In this document: one piece after another, positions 46,460-54,957 of the stretch
Layout: every line of letters begins with the position of its first letter
How positions within the stretch are numbered: the stretch's first letter is position 1
Source: Cryomorphaceae bacterium BACL11 MAG-121001-bin54
Lineage (GTDB): Bacteria > Bacteroidota > Bacteroidia > Flavobacteriales > BACL11
Assembly (NCBI GenBank): GCA_905182255.1
Contig: CAJJAH010000001.1
Span: forward strand, 186,001-250,000
DNA length: 64,000 nucleotides
Reading direction: 5' to 3'
Program-made: the position numbers and the translations under genes
The notes under the pieces: model-generated
Database searches by the model: none
What the model was told of the DNA's origin: nothing
Seen by the model: only the letters and a program-made list of their open reading frames with translations

Positions 46460-49400
46460 TTAGGGTAATAGTATAATCCTTATTGATTTTGATGTAAAAT
46501 CCCCATCTGAACTACTGACACTCAATTTCGCAATATACATTCCTGCACTTAATTTTCCACCATATTCATCATCTCCATTCCATGTAATTGGACCTATCCT
46601 ATATCCATTGTCACTATAACTTTCTTCCTGTTTTTTAACTAATGCTCCTGTTATAGAATAAATCTCTAAAAAGACATCTAAATTCTGATTTGGTTTATTG
46701 TGCTGGAAATATATTTCAGTAGAATTAGAAAAGGGATTTGGATAAGTTTTGTAATTTGAAATTGTAAATTCATTATCATCAGCAACTACAAAATTAATTG
46801 TAGCCTCGGAAGAGTTATTAAATACATCCCACACCTTAAGTATTAAAGTATGCTTACCCTTTTCTAAATTATAGAAAGGAAAACTAATTACTCCCCTAGT
46901 ATAATCATCTTTATTTGCTTCATAAAAATCATTTAGTACAAAAGGATTTGATGTATTACCATCTAAAACAGCAGTAATATCATGACCTATACCGTTTCCT
47001 ACAGTATTAATTCCACTAAAATCGAAAATATCAGCTAATAAAACAGGATTCTCATCAGTTATACCTCCATCAGAAAAATTTCTTGTATTCATGTATACAT
47101 CTAATTCTGCTTGATCATAGTCATAAACTATATCATTAGCAGTTCCACCAATTACAAATCCTTCATCACTGCCTGATGCATCTATAGGATCCATATCATC
47201 AGAAACAGCATAATAAGAAATTTTTCCAGCACCATAATTATAAGCTATATCTTTAGGAACAACAAATGAAAAAGAAAAATTGCCATCAATAACTGAAGCA
47301 GCTCCTTTATAAAGTATGTTATTTTGATCACGATAAGGCATTGGTGTACAAGATTCCTGTCCTAAAGTAGTTCTAATAATTTCTTTATCATAAACCGTTG
47401 GGTATACAGTTCCGTTAAATGAAGTAAGTACTCCACTTTCATCTAGAACACTTCCACTAACCGTTACTTCTCCTAACGCTTTAAGAGTATCAATAATATT
47501 AGTGTTTTGTATATGATATTCAGGATAAGATAAACAAAGAGCAGGATCTCCTAATAAAGTAAAGTTTCTGTTATTAACTGAAGTTCCACTCAGTACTTTA
47601 GTTTGCTTAAATACATCTCCTAGCCTTGGAAATTCTCCATTATCTTTCTTTTCAAAAAGGACCTTAATAAAGTGCTTATTTAATTTATGATTTGGATCCG
47701 AATACACCAATCTAGTTGTACTTAACAATGCGATTGCTCCGCCATTTGGATTTAACAAAACATATTCGCCAGCTGAAGTTTGTTCAGGATTATCAAAGTA
47801 TGAAAATTTGCAAGTAGCAGTCATAAATAAAGGCAATTTATTACCATTATCCCAAGCATTAATCTGATCCAGCTCTAAAATTCTTTCGGCAGTCCAACCT
47901 AAGGGTCCACCATGACCAGAATAATTAATTAATAAAGCTCCTTTATCTATTCTATTATTGATAGCACTATTAGTTGCTTCGCTTCTAGGACCACCGGGGG
48001 TTGATTCTTGCAAATAATTATCTAAATAAATCTTATTAATATTGATATTTTTATAATTATCCGCCACAATATTTGCTAAAGTATCAGCTTGCCACATGTG
48101 TGTATTTCCATCATTATTATCTCCATCATCAGCAATAAAAACAATGTCATTTCTCCAACTTCCAAATGATTCTTTTGCATAGTACTGTTGTACTTTATCC
48201 ACTAATACATTTGCCTGTAAAAGATTAGAGGCAGGAAATCTTCCAATTCCAATATCAATTAAATCGTTATTAAATTCGCCCTCATTATCATCTAGCAATC
48301 CAAAATAATCATCTGTAACATAAGAAAGTGTTGGGCTAGTTGAATTTAGCGATTGATAGGTTGGAATAAAATTTGTATTATCAGCTATTCTATTTTTAGG
48401 ATCATAAGAACCATCTCCAAAAAGTAAAACATATTTCAATTTTGAATTTGATCTCTTATATAAAAATCTTAGAAAATCACGAATGGCACTTACATCTTGT
48501 ACACCTGAAGAAAACTCATTATAGATCTGTTTTGGTGTAACAACAATTGAAGAAATATCATCTTTTTCTTGATGAAAATCAGCTAAACGTTCAGCAGGAA
48601 CTAAAAAATTAGGATGTGAAACAATCACATATTCTACATTTATAGGAGTATTGTGTAAATTTTGATTAACAACTTCACCAACAATAGAAGGTGTTAAGTA
48701 AGCGCTGTTGTTGAAGGCAATATATTCATGTAATTCGTTAATAGAATCATTAAAAGAAAGCTCATTAGCATCCAGTGATGATTGCATTTCTTTAACAGAG
48801 GTTGGATCCGTCACATCCCAAACACTAATTCCAAGATTGGCATTAGAAAGTTTAAAAGAAGCTACTTCATTAGTAATTAAAGCTGCATCTCTAAACAATA
48901 AGAAATTTTCTGACATTTTTAGCTTACATCTCGCATTTATTTCAATATAATTCAACCAGGACAAAGCACTGTTATCTGACGAGCTATATTCTATATCAAT
49001 TCTAAGATTAGATGATGACGAAGTATATAAAGTGGTATTTGAAGAAGTTTTAGCATACTCTGTAGCATAAGTTGCAACAATATTCTGAACTGGAATAGTT
49101 TGTAAAAAGTCAGAATTTACAGAAACTAGAAACGCTGAAGAGTTTAATGAACGTGCAGCAACAGATGTTTTTATACTTACAGGGAAGGTTGTTTCTAAAT
49201 TAGGAAAATTGAAATCGAAAGATTGAGTATTTTGACTATCAAATCGTTCTCCAAACCATTCTTTTCCGGATTTTATTAAATTTTCAAGCTCAAGCTCATG
49301 AAAAGAAAACGCATTAAAAGAAGTTATGTTTCTAGTGGGATTTTGTAAAGCTTGTTTCCGCACAATTCTTTTTCCATCGTATTGATTGTCAGTTGTTAAA

Positions 49401-49822
49401 AAATAATTTACCTCGTCAGAAAATAAGTGTGTTTCATGTTTAAATAAACTTGATTGAGCATCAAATTTCCAAGTGTTTGGAGATTGACCATAAAATAAAA
49501 TATAATCTCCATCTTCAAAGACACCATTATTATTTAAATCAAAAATATTAATGGCATTTTCAACTAAATCATTATGCCTAAAATCTGAGTTTAATTTTGG
49601 CAACATTCCCCCTCCATTACCATATAATTTTATGCTTGAAATTTGCAAATTATTTACGGACATTCCTAAAGACAATATACTAGAGTAATCTAATTTATAA
49701 ATACCAGTTTTATTAGTTGATATTTTAAACCATTTTCCATTAGATAAAACAGAGTTATATTGTCCGTATAAATTCACTGCAATAAGAGCGTACAAGAAAG
49801 TTAAAAATATTAATTTTTTCAT
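46460..49822 (-). CDS. porU: Type IX secretion sortase PorU
   Basis: Surface C25-like (gingipain-family) protease that removes C-terminal sorting domains from T9SS cargo and attaches A-LPS. 1120 aa from MKKLIFLTFLYALIAVNLYGQ, a clear signal peptide; an earlier Met (49861) is rejected. The catalytic His is in LLINYSGHGGPLGWTAE and the Cys in LFMTATCKFSYFDNPEQTSAGE. The C-terminal ~90 residues (TYPNPFSNSTEIYFQ) look like the sorting-type fold. A TAACTTTG element on the minus strand ends 5 nt from the ATG. Partner porV is immediately downstream. Confidence 0.95.
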   Translation of the reverse strand: MKKLIFLTFLYALIAVNLYGQYNSVLSNGKWFKISTNKTGIYKLDYSSILSLGMSVNNLQISSIKLYGNGGGMLPKLNSDFRHNDLVENAINIFDLNNNGVFEDGDYILFYGQSPNTWKFDAQSSLFKHETHLFSDEVNYFLTTDNQYDGKRIVRKQALQNPTRNITSFNAFSFHELELENLIKSGKEWFGERFDSQNTQSFDFNFPNLETTFPVSIKTSVAARSLNSSAFLVSVNSDFLQTIPVQNIVATYATEYAKTSSNTTLYTSSSSNLRIDIEYSSSDNSALSWLNYIEINARCKLKMSENFLLFRDAALITNEVASFKLSNANLGISVWDVTDPTSVKEMQSSLDANELSFNDSINELHEYIAFNNSAYLTPSIVGEVVNQNLHNTPINVEYVIVSHPNFLVPAERLADFHQEKDDISSIVVTPKQIYNEFSSGVQDVSAIRDFLRFLYKRSNSKLKYVLLFGDGSYDPKNRIADNTNFIPTYQSLNSTSPTLSYVTDDYFGLLDDNEGEFNNDLIDIGIGRFPASNLLQANVLVDKVQQYYAKESFGSWRNDIVFIADDGDNNDGNTHMWQADTLANIVADNYKNININKIYLDNYLQESTPGGPRSEATNSAINNRIDKGALLINYSGHGGPLGWTAERILELDQINAWDNGNKLPLFMTATCKFSYFDNPEQTSAGEYVLLNPNGGAIALLSTTRLVYSDPNHKLNKHFIKVLFEKKDNGEFPRLGDVFKQTKVLSGTSVNNRNFTLLGDPALCLSYPEYHIQNTNIIDTLKALGEVTVSGSVLDESGVLTSFNGTVYPTVYDKEIIRTTLGQESCTPMPYRDQNNILYKGAASVIDGNFSFSFVVPKDIAYNYGAGKISYYAVSDDMDPIDASGSDEGFVIGGTANDIVYDYDQAELDVYMNTRNFSDGGITDENPVLLADIFDFSGINTVGNGIGHDITAVLDGNTSNPFVLNDFYEANKDDYTRGVISFPFYNLEKGKHTLILKVWDVFNNSSEATINFVVADDNEFTISNYKTYPNPFSNSTEIYFQHNKPNQNLDVFLEIYSITGALVKKQEESYSDNGYRIGPITWNGDDEYGGKLSAGMYIAKLSVSSSDGDFTSKSIRIILLP

Positions 49823-49827
49823 TGTTG

Positions 49828-49835
49828 CAAAGTTA
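49828..49835 (-). promoter_or_regulatory. Promoter -7 element of porU
   Basis: The minus strand reads TAACTTTG and ends 5 nt before ATG 49822; the mRNA is probably leaderless. Confidence 0.5.
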
Positions 49836-49928
49836 TATATCCTTTTACTAAACAGGTACAAAACGCAAAAAAAATATAATTATTATGCAATTTCTTTACT
49901 AGTAAAAGTAGATAGTAAATAATTTGTT

Positions 49929-49936
49929 TATTTTTG
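49929..49936 (+). promoter_or_regulatory. Promoter -7 element of the PorP/SprF-like gene
   Basis: TATTTTTG ends 5 nt before ATG 49942. If transcription starts beyond that ATG, the next in-frame ATG (49966) would be the real start. Confidence 0.5.
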
Positions 49937-49941
49937 TGAAA

Positions 49942-50949
49942 ATGAAATTAAGAAAAAACCAATTTATGTTGAATAAATTTTCCAAGATTTTTATAGCAGT
50001 ATCTGCCTGTATCTTCATGAGCAATACAGCAAGTGCACAAGACCCTGCTTTTAGTCAATTCTATGCTAATCCATTGTATTTAAATCCCGCATTCGCAGGA
50101 ACAAATGAATGTCCAAGAGTAAATTTGAATTATAGAGATCAATGGCCTGGAATAGGAAGAACATATATTACTACCTCTGCTTCCTACGACCAACACATAA
50201 GTGCTCTGGGAGGTGGTTTAGGCATATTAGTATCTCAAGACAGGGCTGGAGCAGGCAACCTCAATACTTCACATGTTACATTGCAATACTCATACCGTCT
50301 AAAAATTAACAACCAATTTGCTATGAAAGCTGGTTTTGAAGCATCCTACAGAATGATTAGCCTTGACTGGAACAATCTTACCTTTGGAGATATGATTGAC
50401 CCAAGAGATGGCTTTGTATACAGTACTCAAGAAAATATTGCTAATAATCCAACAACAAAAAGTTTTCCTGACTTTTCAGCAGGTCTTTTAGGGTATTCTA
50501 AAAATATCTTTTTTGGCTTTGCAGCACATCACATAACTCAACCAAATCAAGGCTTTATTAGTGATAGTGAATTACCAACAAAAATAACTGTACACGCAGG
50601 AGGAAATATTGTTATCAATGAATACAGTAATAATTCTTTCACTATCTCTCCTAATTTCCTTTACCAAAGTCAAGGCGATTTTCAACAATTTAATTATGGA
50701 ATTTACGCAAAAAAAGGACCTGTAGTTGGAGGTATTTGGGCTCGACATAGTTTAGAGAATATTGATTCATTTATACTCATGATGGGACTAATTCAAGATT
50801 CTTTCAAATTTGGGTATAGTTATGATGTTACTGTAAGTGATCTTAAAAATAGTAACACACTTGGTGCTCACGAATTATCATTTACATTGTACATGCCTTG
50901 CCGATCAAAAGGAAAATCTTATAATACAATAAGTTGTCCTCAATTTTAG
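49942..50949 (+). CDS. PorP/SprF family type IX secretion membrane protein
   Basis: 335-aa outer-membrane protein of the PorP/SprF family, which partners T9SS or gliding components. Signal peptide ending TASAQ, then DPAFSQFYANPLYLNPAFAGTNECPRVNLNYRDQWPG, the family hallmark, and barrel strands. ATG 49942 is used, but ATG 49966 (MLNKFSKIFIAVSACIFM) also gives a full signal peptide. It diverges from porU and precedes gldJ by 38 nt. SprF homologues usually sit beside large adhesins; none is here, so its partner is unclear. Confidence 0.9.
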   Translation: MKLRKNQFMLNKFSKIFIAVSACIFMSNTASAQDPAFSQFYANPLYLNPAFAGTNECPRVNLNYRDQWPGIGRTYITTSASYDQHISALGGGLGILVSQDRAGAGNLNTSHVTLQYSYRLKINNQFAMKAGFEASYRMISLDWNNLTFGDMIDPRDGFVYSTQENIANNPTTKSFPDFSAGLLGYSKNIFFGFAAHHITQPNQGFISDSELPTKITVHAGGNIVINEYSNNSFTISPNFLYQSQGDFQQFNYGIYAKKGPVVGGIWARHSLENIDSFILMMGLIQDSFKFGYSYDVTVSDLKNSNTLGAHELSFTLYMPCRSKGKSYNTISCPQF

Positions 50950-50987
50950 TTAACATAAAAACAAACTAGTATTTTCAATAAATAAAT

Positions 50988-52592
50988 ATGAAAACAAACA
51001 AATTAATTTTAACAATGGGTAGCATCCTAATCTTAGCTTCATGCTCAAGAAAGGAATCGTCAACTACTGGATGGGAATATAATAACTCAAAAAATGGCGG
51101 ATATGAAACTAACGAACGTTTTACTGAACAAGTAACAGGTCCTGGCTTGACTTTTGTTGAGGGTGGTTCATTTACTATGGGAAGAGTAGAGCAAGACGTT
51201 ATGTATGAGTGGGATAATGTTCCAAGGAAGCAAACTGTATCTTCTTTTTACTTAGATATAACAGAGGTAACAAATAAAGATTATTTAGAATACTTATTTT
51301 GGGTAAATCGTGTATACGGTCAGTCATATCCAGAGGTGTATAAAAAAGCATTACCTGACACCTTAGTTTGGAGAGATAAATTAGGCTACAATGAGCCTTT
51401 AGTAAAACAATATCTAAGAAATCCTGCATATAAAAATTACCCAGTAGTAGGTGTAAGCTGGCAACAAGCTACAGATTATTGTGCTTGGAGAACAGATAGA
51501 GTAAATGAAAGAATCCTTATTGACAATGGAATTTTACAAGAGGATATGGAGCAAATGGATGACAATGTTTTTACTACTCAAGCATATTTAGCTGGACAGT
51601 ATGAGGGGATTGTCAGAAGAAATCCAAGAAACTTGACTAATAAAAATTATGGAAGTGGAGAGGAATCAAGAATAATTAGAATTGAGGATGGCTTATTACT
51701 TCCTAGCTATAGATTGCCAACTGAAGCAGAATGGGAGTTTGCAGCCTTAGGTTACATAGGAAATACACAAGAAGAAAATACAAATGAAAGAAAATTATAC
51801 CCATGGAATGGCTCATCATTAAGAAATGGAAATTCTAAGAATCAAGGCGAAATTATGGCTAACTTTAAAAGAGGAAGAGGAGATAATATGGGTGTCGCTG
51901 GAAACTTAAATGATAATGCTGATATTACTGCACCTGTTCGCTCATATTGGCCAAATGATTATGGATTATACAATATGGCTGGCAATGTTTCCGAGTGGGT
52001 TATGGATGTTTATAGGCCTATCATAGAACAAACTACAGTATCAGACCACAGAAGCTTTAGAGGGAATGTATATTTGACTCAAAAAACAGATGATGATGGT
52101 TTTGTAGCTGAGAAAGATAGTTTAGGTAGAATTACCATGGTACCTGTTGATGTTCAAGAAAATGCTTACAGAAGAAACTACAAGAAATCTGATAATATAA
52201 ATTATCTTAATGGAGATATTGAATCTCAAATGGGAATTGATTGGAATAATTTTTTAGAAGAACAGACAACTTCAGACACTGCAAGAGTCAAAATTGACAA
52301 GTGGAATCAAAAGGCAGACAAATATAAGGATAATGCTAAAACAGGAAACTCTAGTGAAATGTATGCTTATGGAGAATCTTCATTAGTAACTGATAGAACT
52401 CGAGTATTCAAAGGCGGCTCTTGGAAGGATCGGGCTTATTGGTTAAACCCTGGAACAAGAAGATTTCTTGATCAAGACCAGTCAACTGATGCCGTTGGTT
52501 TTAGATGTGCAATGGATCGGATCGGAGCACCTGTCAGCAGCGCTAAAGAAAATCAAAGAAGAGGCGCTGACTATAGTAAGAAAAGAAACTAA
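50988..52592 (+). CDS. gldJ: Gliding motility lipoprotein GldJ
   Basis: 534-aa lipoprotein (MKTNKLILTMGSILILASC, lipobox LASC) required for T9SS function and gliding in flavobacteria. It has a formylglycine-generating-enzyme (SUMF1-like) fold: GLTFVEGGSFTMGR, FYLDITEVTNKDYLEYL, YPVVGVSWQQATDYCAWR, YRLPTEAEWEFAA, NMAGNVSEWVMDVY and VFKGGSWKDRAYWLNPGTRRF. Next to murF, as in Flavobacterium. It stabilises the motor-secretion complex at the periplasmic face rather than acting as an enzyme, as known from the family. Confidence 0.94.
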   Translation: MKTNKLILTMGSILILASCSRKESSTTGWEYNNSKNGGYETNERFTEQVTGPGLTFVEGGSFTMGRVEQDVMYEWDNVPRKQTVSSFYLDITEVTNKDYLEYLFWVNRVYGQSYPEVYKKALPDTLVWRDKLGYNEPLVKQYLRNPAYKNYPVVGVSWQQATDYCAWRTDRVNERILIDNGILQEDMEQMDDNVFTTQAYLAGQYEGIVRRNPRNLTNKNYGSGEESRIIRIEDGLLLPSYRLPTEAEWEFAALGYIGNTQEENTNERKLYPWNGSSLRNGNSKNQGEIMANFKRGRGDNMGVAGNLNDNADITAPVRSYWPNDYGLYNMAGNVSEWVMDVYRPIIEQTTVSDHRSFRGNVYLTQKTDDDGFVAEKDSLGRITMVPVDVQENAYRRNYKKSDNINYLNGDIESQMGIDWNNFLEEQTTSDTARVKIDKWNQKADKYKDNAKTGNSSEMYAYGESSLVTDRTRVFKGGSWKDRAYWLNPGTRRFLDQDQSTDAVGFRCAMDRIGAPVSSAKENQRRGADYSKKRN

Positions 52593-52617
52593 AATACATT
52601 TATATATTAATAATAAG

Positions 52618-52642
52618 ACCCCACTAAACATGGGGTTTTTTT
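52618..52642 (+). terminator. Terminator downstream of gldJ
   Basis: ACCCCA and TGGGGT form a stem with a 7-nt loop, then seven T. murF starts 11 nt later, so murF needs its own promoter or read-through. Confidence 0.8.
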
Positions 52643-52652
52643 ATAGAATACC

Positions 52653-53909
52653 ATGGATATTAAAGATATATACGACATTTTCAAACAATACCCAACTATC
52701 TGTACTGACACAAGGTTGGCCACGAAAGATTCTATATTTATTTCTTTGAAAGGAGAAAAATTTAACGGGAATGAATTTGCTCTAAAATCTATAGAAGATG
52801 GCTGTGCTTATGCTATTGTTGATGAAGAGGAATACGATGTCAATAAACATACAATTTTTGTTCATGATGCCTTAAAAACTCTTCAGGATCTCGCTACTTA
52901 TCATAGAAAACAACTAAATATTCCTTTAATTGCAATAACAGGAACAAATGGAAAAACAACATCAAAAGAACTTATTAATGCCGTTTTAAATAGTGAGTTA
53001 AGCTGTATAGCAACTAAAGGAAATCTAAACAATCATATAGGTGTTCCACTAAGTGTATTAAAAATCAATAAGCAACATGAAATTGCTGTAATTGAAATGG
53101 GAGCAAACCATCAAAAAGAAATTGAATTTCTCTGTAATATTGCACAACCAAATTATGGAGTAATAACTAATATTGGATCGGCTCATTTAGAAGGTTTTGG
53201 GAGTCTACAAGCAATAATAGATACAAAAAATGAATTGTATGAGTTCATCAAATATAGTAAAGGACAATTATTTGTAAATTCTGATGATGAACTATTACTT
53301 AATCTTTCTGATGGAATACTGAAGAAAACTTACGGAGAATCAGGAGATATTACTGCTTCTATTACTGACATAACACCACTGATTAGCATAAAATATAATA
53401 ATGAAATAATAAACAGTCACCTAATTGGTGAGTTTCAAATTAGTAATATATTATTAGCTATTTGTATCGGAGACTATTTTAATGTCTCTAGCATAAACAT
53501 TAAAAGAAGTATTGAGAATTATATCCCCAAAAATAATCGTTCACAAATAGTTAAAACTAATAAAAATACACTGATACTAGACGCTTACAATGCAAATCCA
53601 TCAAGTATGAGGGCTATGTTAAATTCATTCGCAAATCAACAATACAAAAATAAACTTTGCATACTTGGAGATATGCTTGAATTAGGAGAAGAATCAATTA
53701 AGGAACATATCCATATCATTAAACTAACAAATGAGCTAAAATTAGACTGTATATTTGTTGGAGAAATATTTAATAGTCTTAATGAAAATGGATTTAAGAC
53801 TAGAGTCGAATTAGCTGAAAAAATAAATAGTAAAAAAATTTATGACAAAACAATTCTGCTAAAAGGCTCTAGAGGAATTGAATTGGAAAAATTAATTGAA
53901 TTTCTTTAA
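52653..53909 (+). CDS. murF: UDP-N-acetylmuramoyl-tripeptide--D-alanyl-D-alanine ligase
   Basis: Last cytoplasmic peptide-adding step of peptidoglycan synthesis. The 418-aa protein has the Mur ligase ATP loop ITGTNGKTTSKE (near residue 100), KGNLNNHIGVPLSVL, VIEMGANHQKEI, NIGSAHLEGFGS, and the C-terminal ILDAYNANPSSM and LGDMLELGEES. It is slightly shorter than E. coli MurF. The gldJ terminator hairpin lies immediately upstream. Convergent with the Wzz-like gene 1 bp downstream. Confidence 0.94.
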   Translation: MDIKDIYDIFKQYPTICTDTRLATKDSIFISLKGEKFNGNEFALKSIEDGCAYAIVDEEEYDVNKHTIFVHDALKTLQDLATYHRKQLNIPLIAITGTNGKTTSKELINAVLNSELSCIATKGNLNNHIGVPLSVLKINKQHEIAVIEMGANHQKEIEFLCNIAQPNYGVITNIGSAHLEGFGSLQAIIDTKNELYEFIKYSKGQLFVNSDDELLLNLSDGILKKTYGESGDITASITDITPLISIKYNNEIINSHLIGEFQISNILLAICIGDYFNVSSINIKRSIENYIPKNNRSQIVKTNKNTLILDAYNANPSSMRAMLNSFANQQYKNKLCILGDMLELGEESIKEHIHIIKLTNELKLDCIFVGEIFNSLNENGFKTRVELAEKINSKKIYDKTILLKGSRGIELEKLIEFL

Positions 53910-53910
53910 T

Positions 53911-54957
53911 TTATTCTGATAAAGCATCCTCAAATAGCTTTTTAAAAACAAAGAAAAATAGAGAGAGAAAACCGCCTAAAAATGCCCCTAATAAGCCTAA
54001 AAATATTTTAGATTTTTTTTCAACCTTGAGCGGAAGAATGGGTCTATCAATAATCTGAATAATCGGAGTTTGATTTAATAACGTAAGTTTTGAAATCTCT
54101 AAATTTTTGACAATCTCTAAATACATAGTATTCAAAACCTCAACACTTCTCATTAATTGAAGTTCTTTTAAGCGACCTGAAGCTTTAACAATCCGCTGAT
54201 TAATATCCTTAACTTTTGCAAATTCTTCTTCAGCAATTTCTAATTCTATAAAGACTGAATCAGACCTAGATCTTAAAAAATTTAGTGTCTTGCTTGCTTG
54301 AGCAGTTTGATGAGCAATATACATTTCACTCATTTGTTCAATTAGCGTCTCAACAAATATTTTTGCAAATTCTTCATTTTCCGACACATAAGATAAATTA
54401 ATGATATTCGCTTCATTTGATTGTAACTCAACGACTAGTTTATTTTCAATAATATTCATCCATACATCACCACTAATACTATCATTAACCTGAGTTAACA
54501 TTCCATTAAATGAAAATGAATTAAAATCTTTATTGGTTTTCCAAGAATCTTTTATATTGTTAAGATGAAGATAGTGTTCAATTAATAGATCGTCTATATT
54601 ATCAACTTTTCTATTCTGCATTAATGTTGCTACAACTACTCCCCTTGTCTTTAACAGTTTTAAAATATTATCCTGACTAAATGTTGAGCTTGATGAGCCA
54701 CTAATATCAAAGCCAAACTGACTAGCTAATCCTGACATTGAACCAAAGGAGCCTCCTGCCTGCTGGTTATTCTCGACTACAAAAGTAAGTTCAGCAGTGT
54801 ACTCTTTCTCTGAAAGAAGTTCAAAAGCAACTCCTAAAACAAAGAAAATTCCTGAAATAAAAATAATTGTAAATTTCTTACTAAATAAATAAGCCTTATA
54901 ATTTGATAATTTAATCAGAATATCCTTGATCTGTATTTCATTATTATAATTAGTCAT
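53911..54957 (-). CDS. Wzz-like polysaccharide chain-length/export co-polymerase
   Basis: 348-aa inner-membrane protein with two membrane segments, one near residues 28-48 (FTIIFISGIFFVLGVAFELL) and one near the C-terminus (IFLGLLGAFLGGFLSLFFFVF), around a periplasmic coiled-coil region. This is the Wzz/PCP architecture. A proline-rich PILPLKVEKKSK precedes the last helix as in the family. There is no C-terminal tyrosine-kinase domain. Its start overlaps the SLBB exporter stop by 1 nt. Confidence 0.86.
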   Translation of the reverse strand: MTNYNNEIQIKDILIKLSNYKAYLFSKKFTIIFISGIFFVLGVAFELLSEKEYTAELTFVVENNQQAGGSFGSMSGLASQFGFDISGSSSSTFSQDNILKLLKTRGVVVATLMQNRKVDNIDDLLIEHYLHLNNIKDSWKTNKDFNSFSFNGMLTQVNDSISGDVWMNIIENKLVVELQSNEANIINLSYVSENEEFAKIFVETLIEQMSEMYIAHQTAQASKTLNFLRSRSDSVFIELEIAEEEFAKVKDINQRIVKASGRLKELQLMRSVEVLNTMYLEIVKNLEISKLTLLNQTPIIQIIDRPILPLKVEKKSKIFLGLLGAFLGGFLSLFFFVFKKLFEDALSE

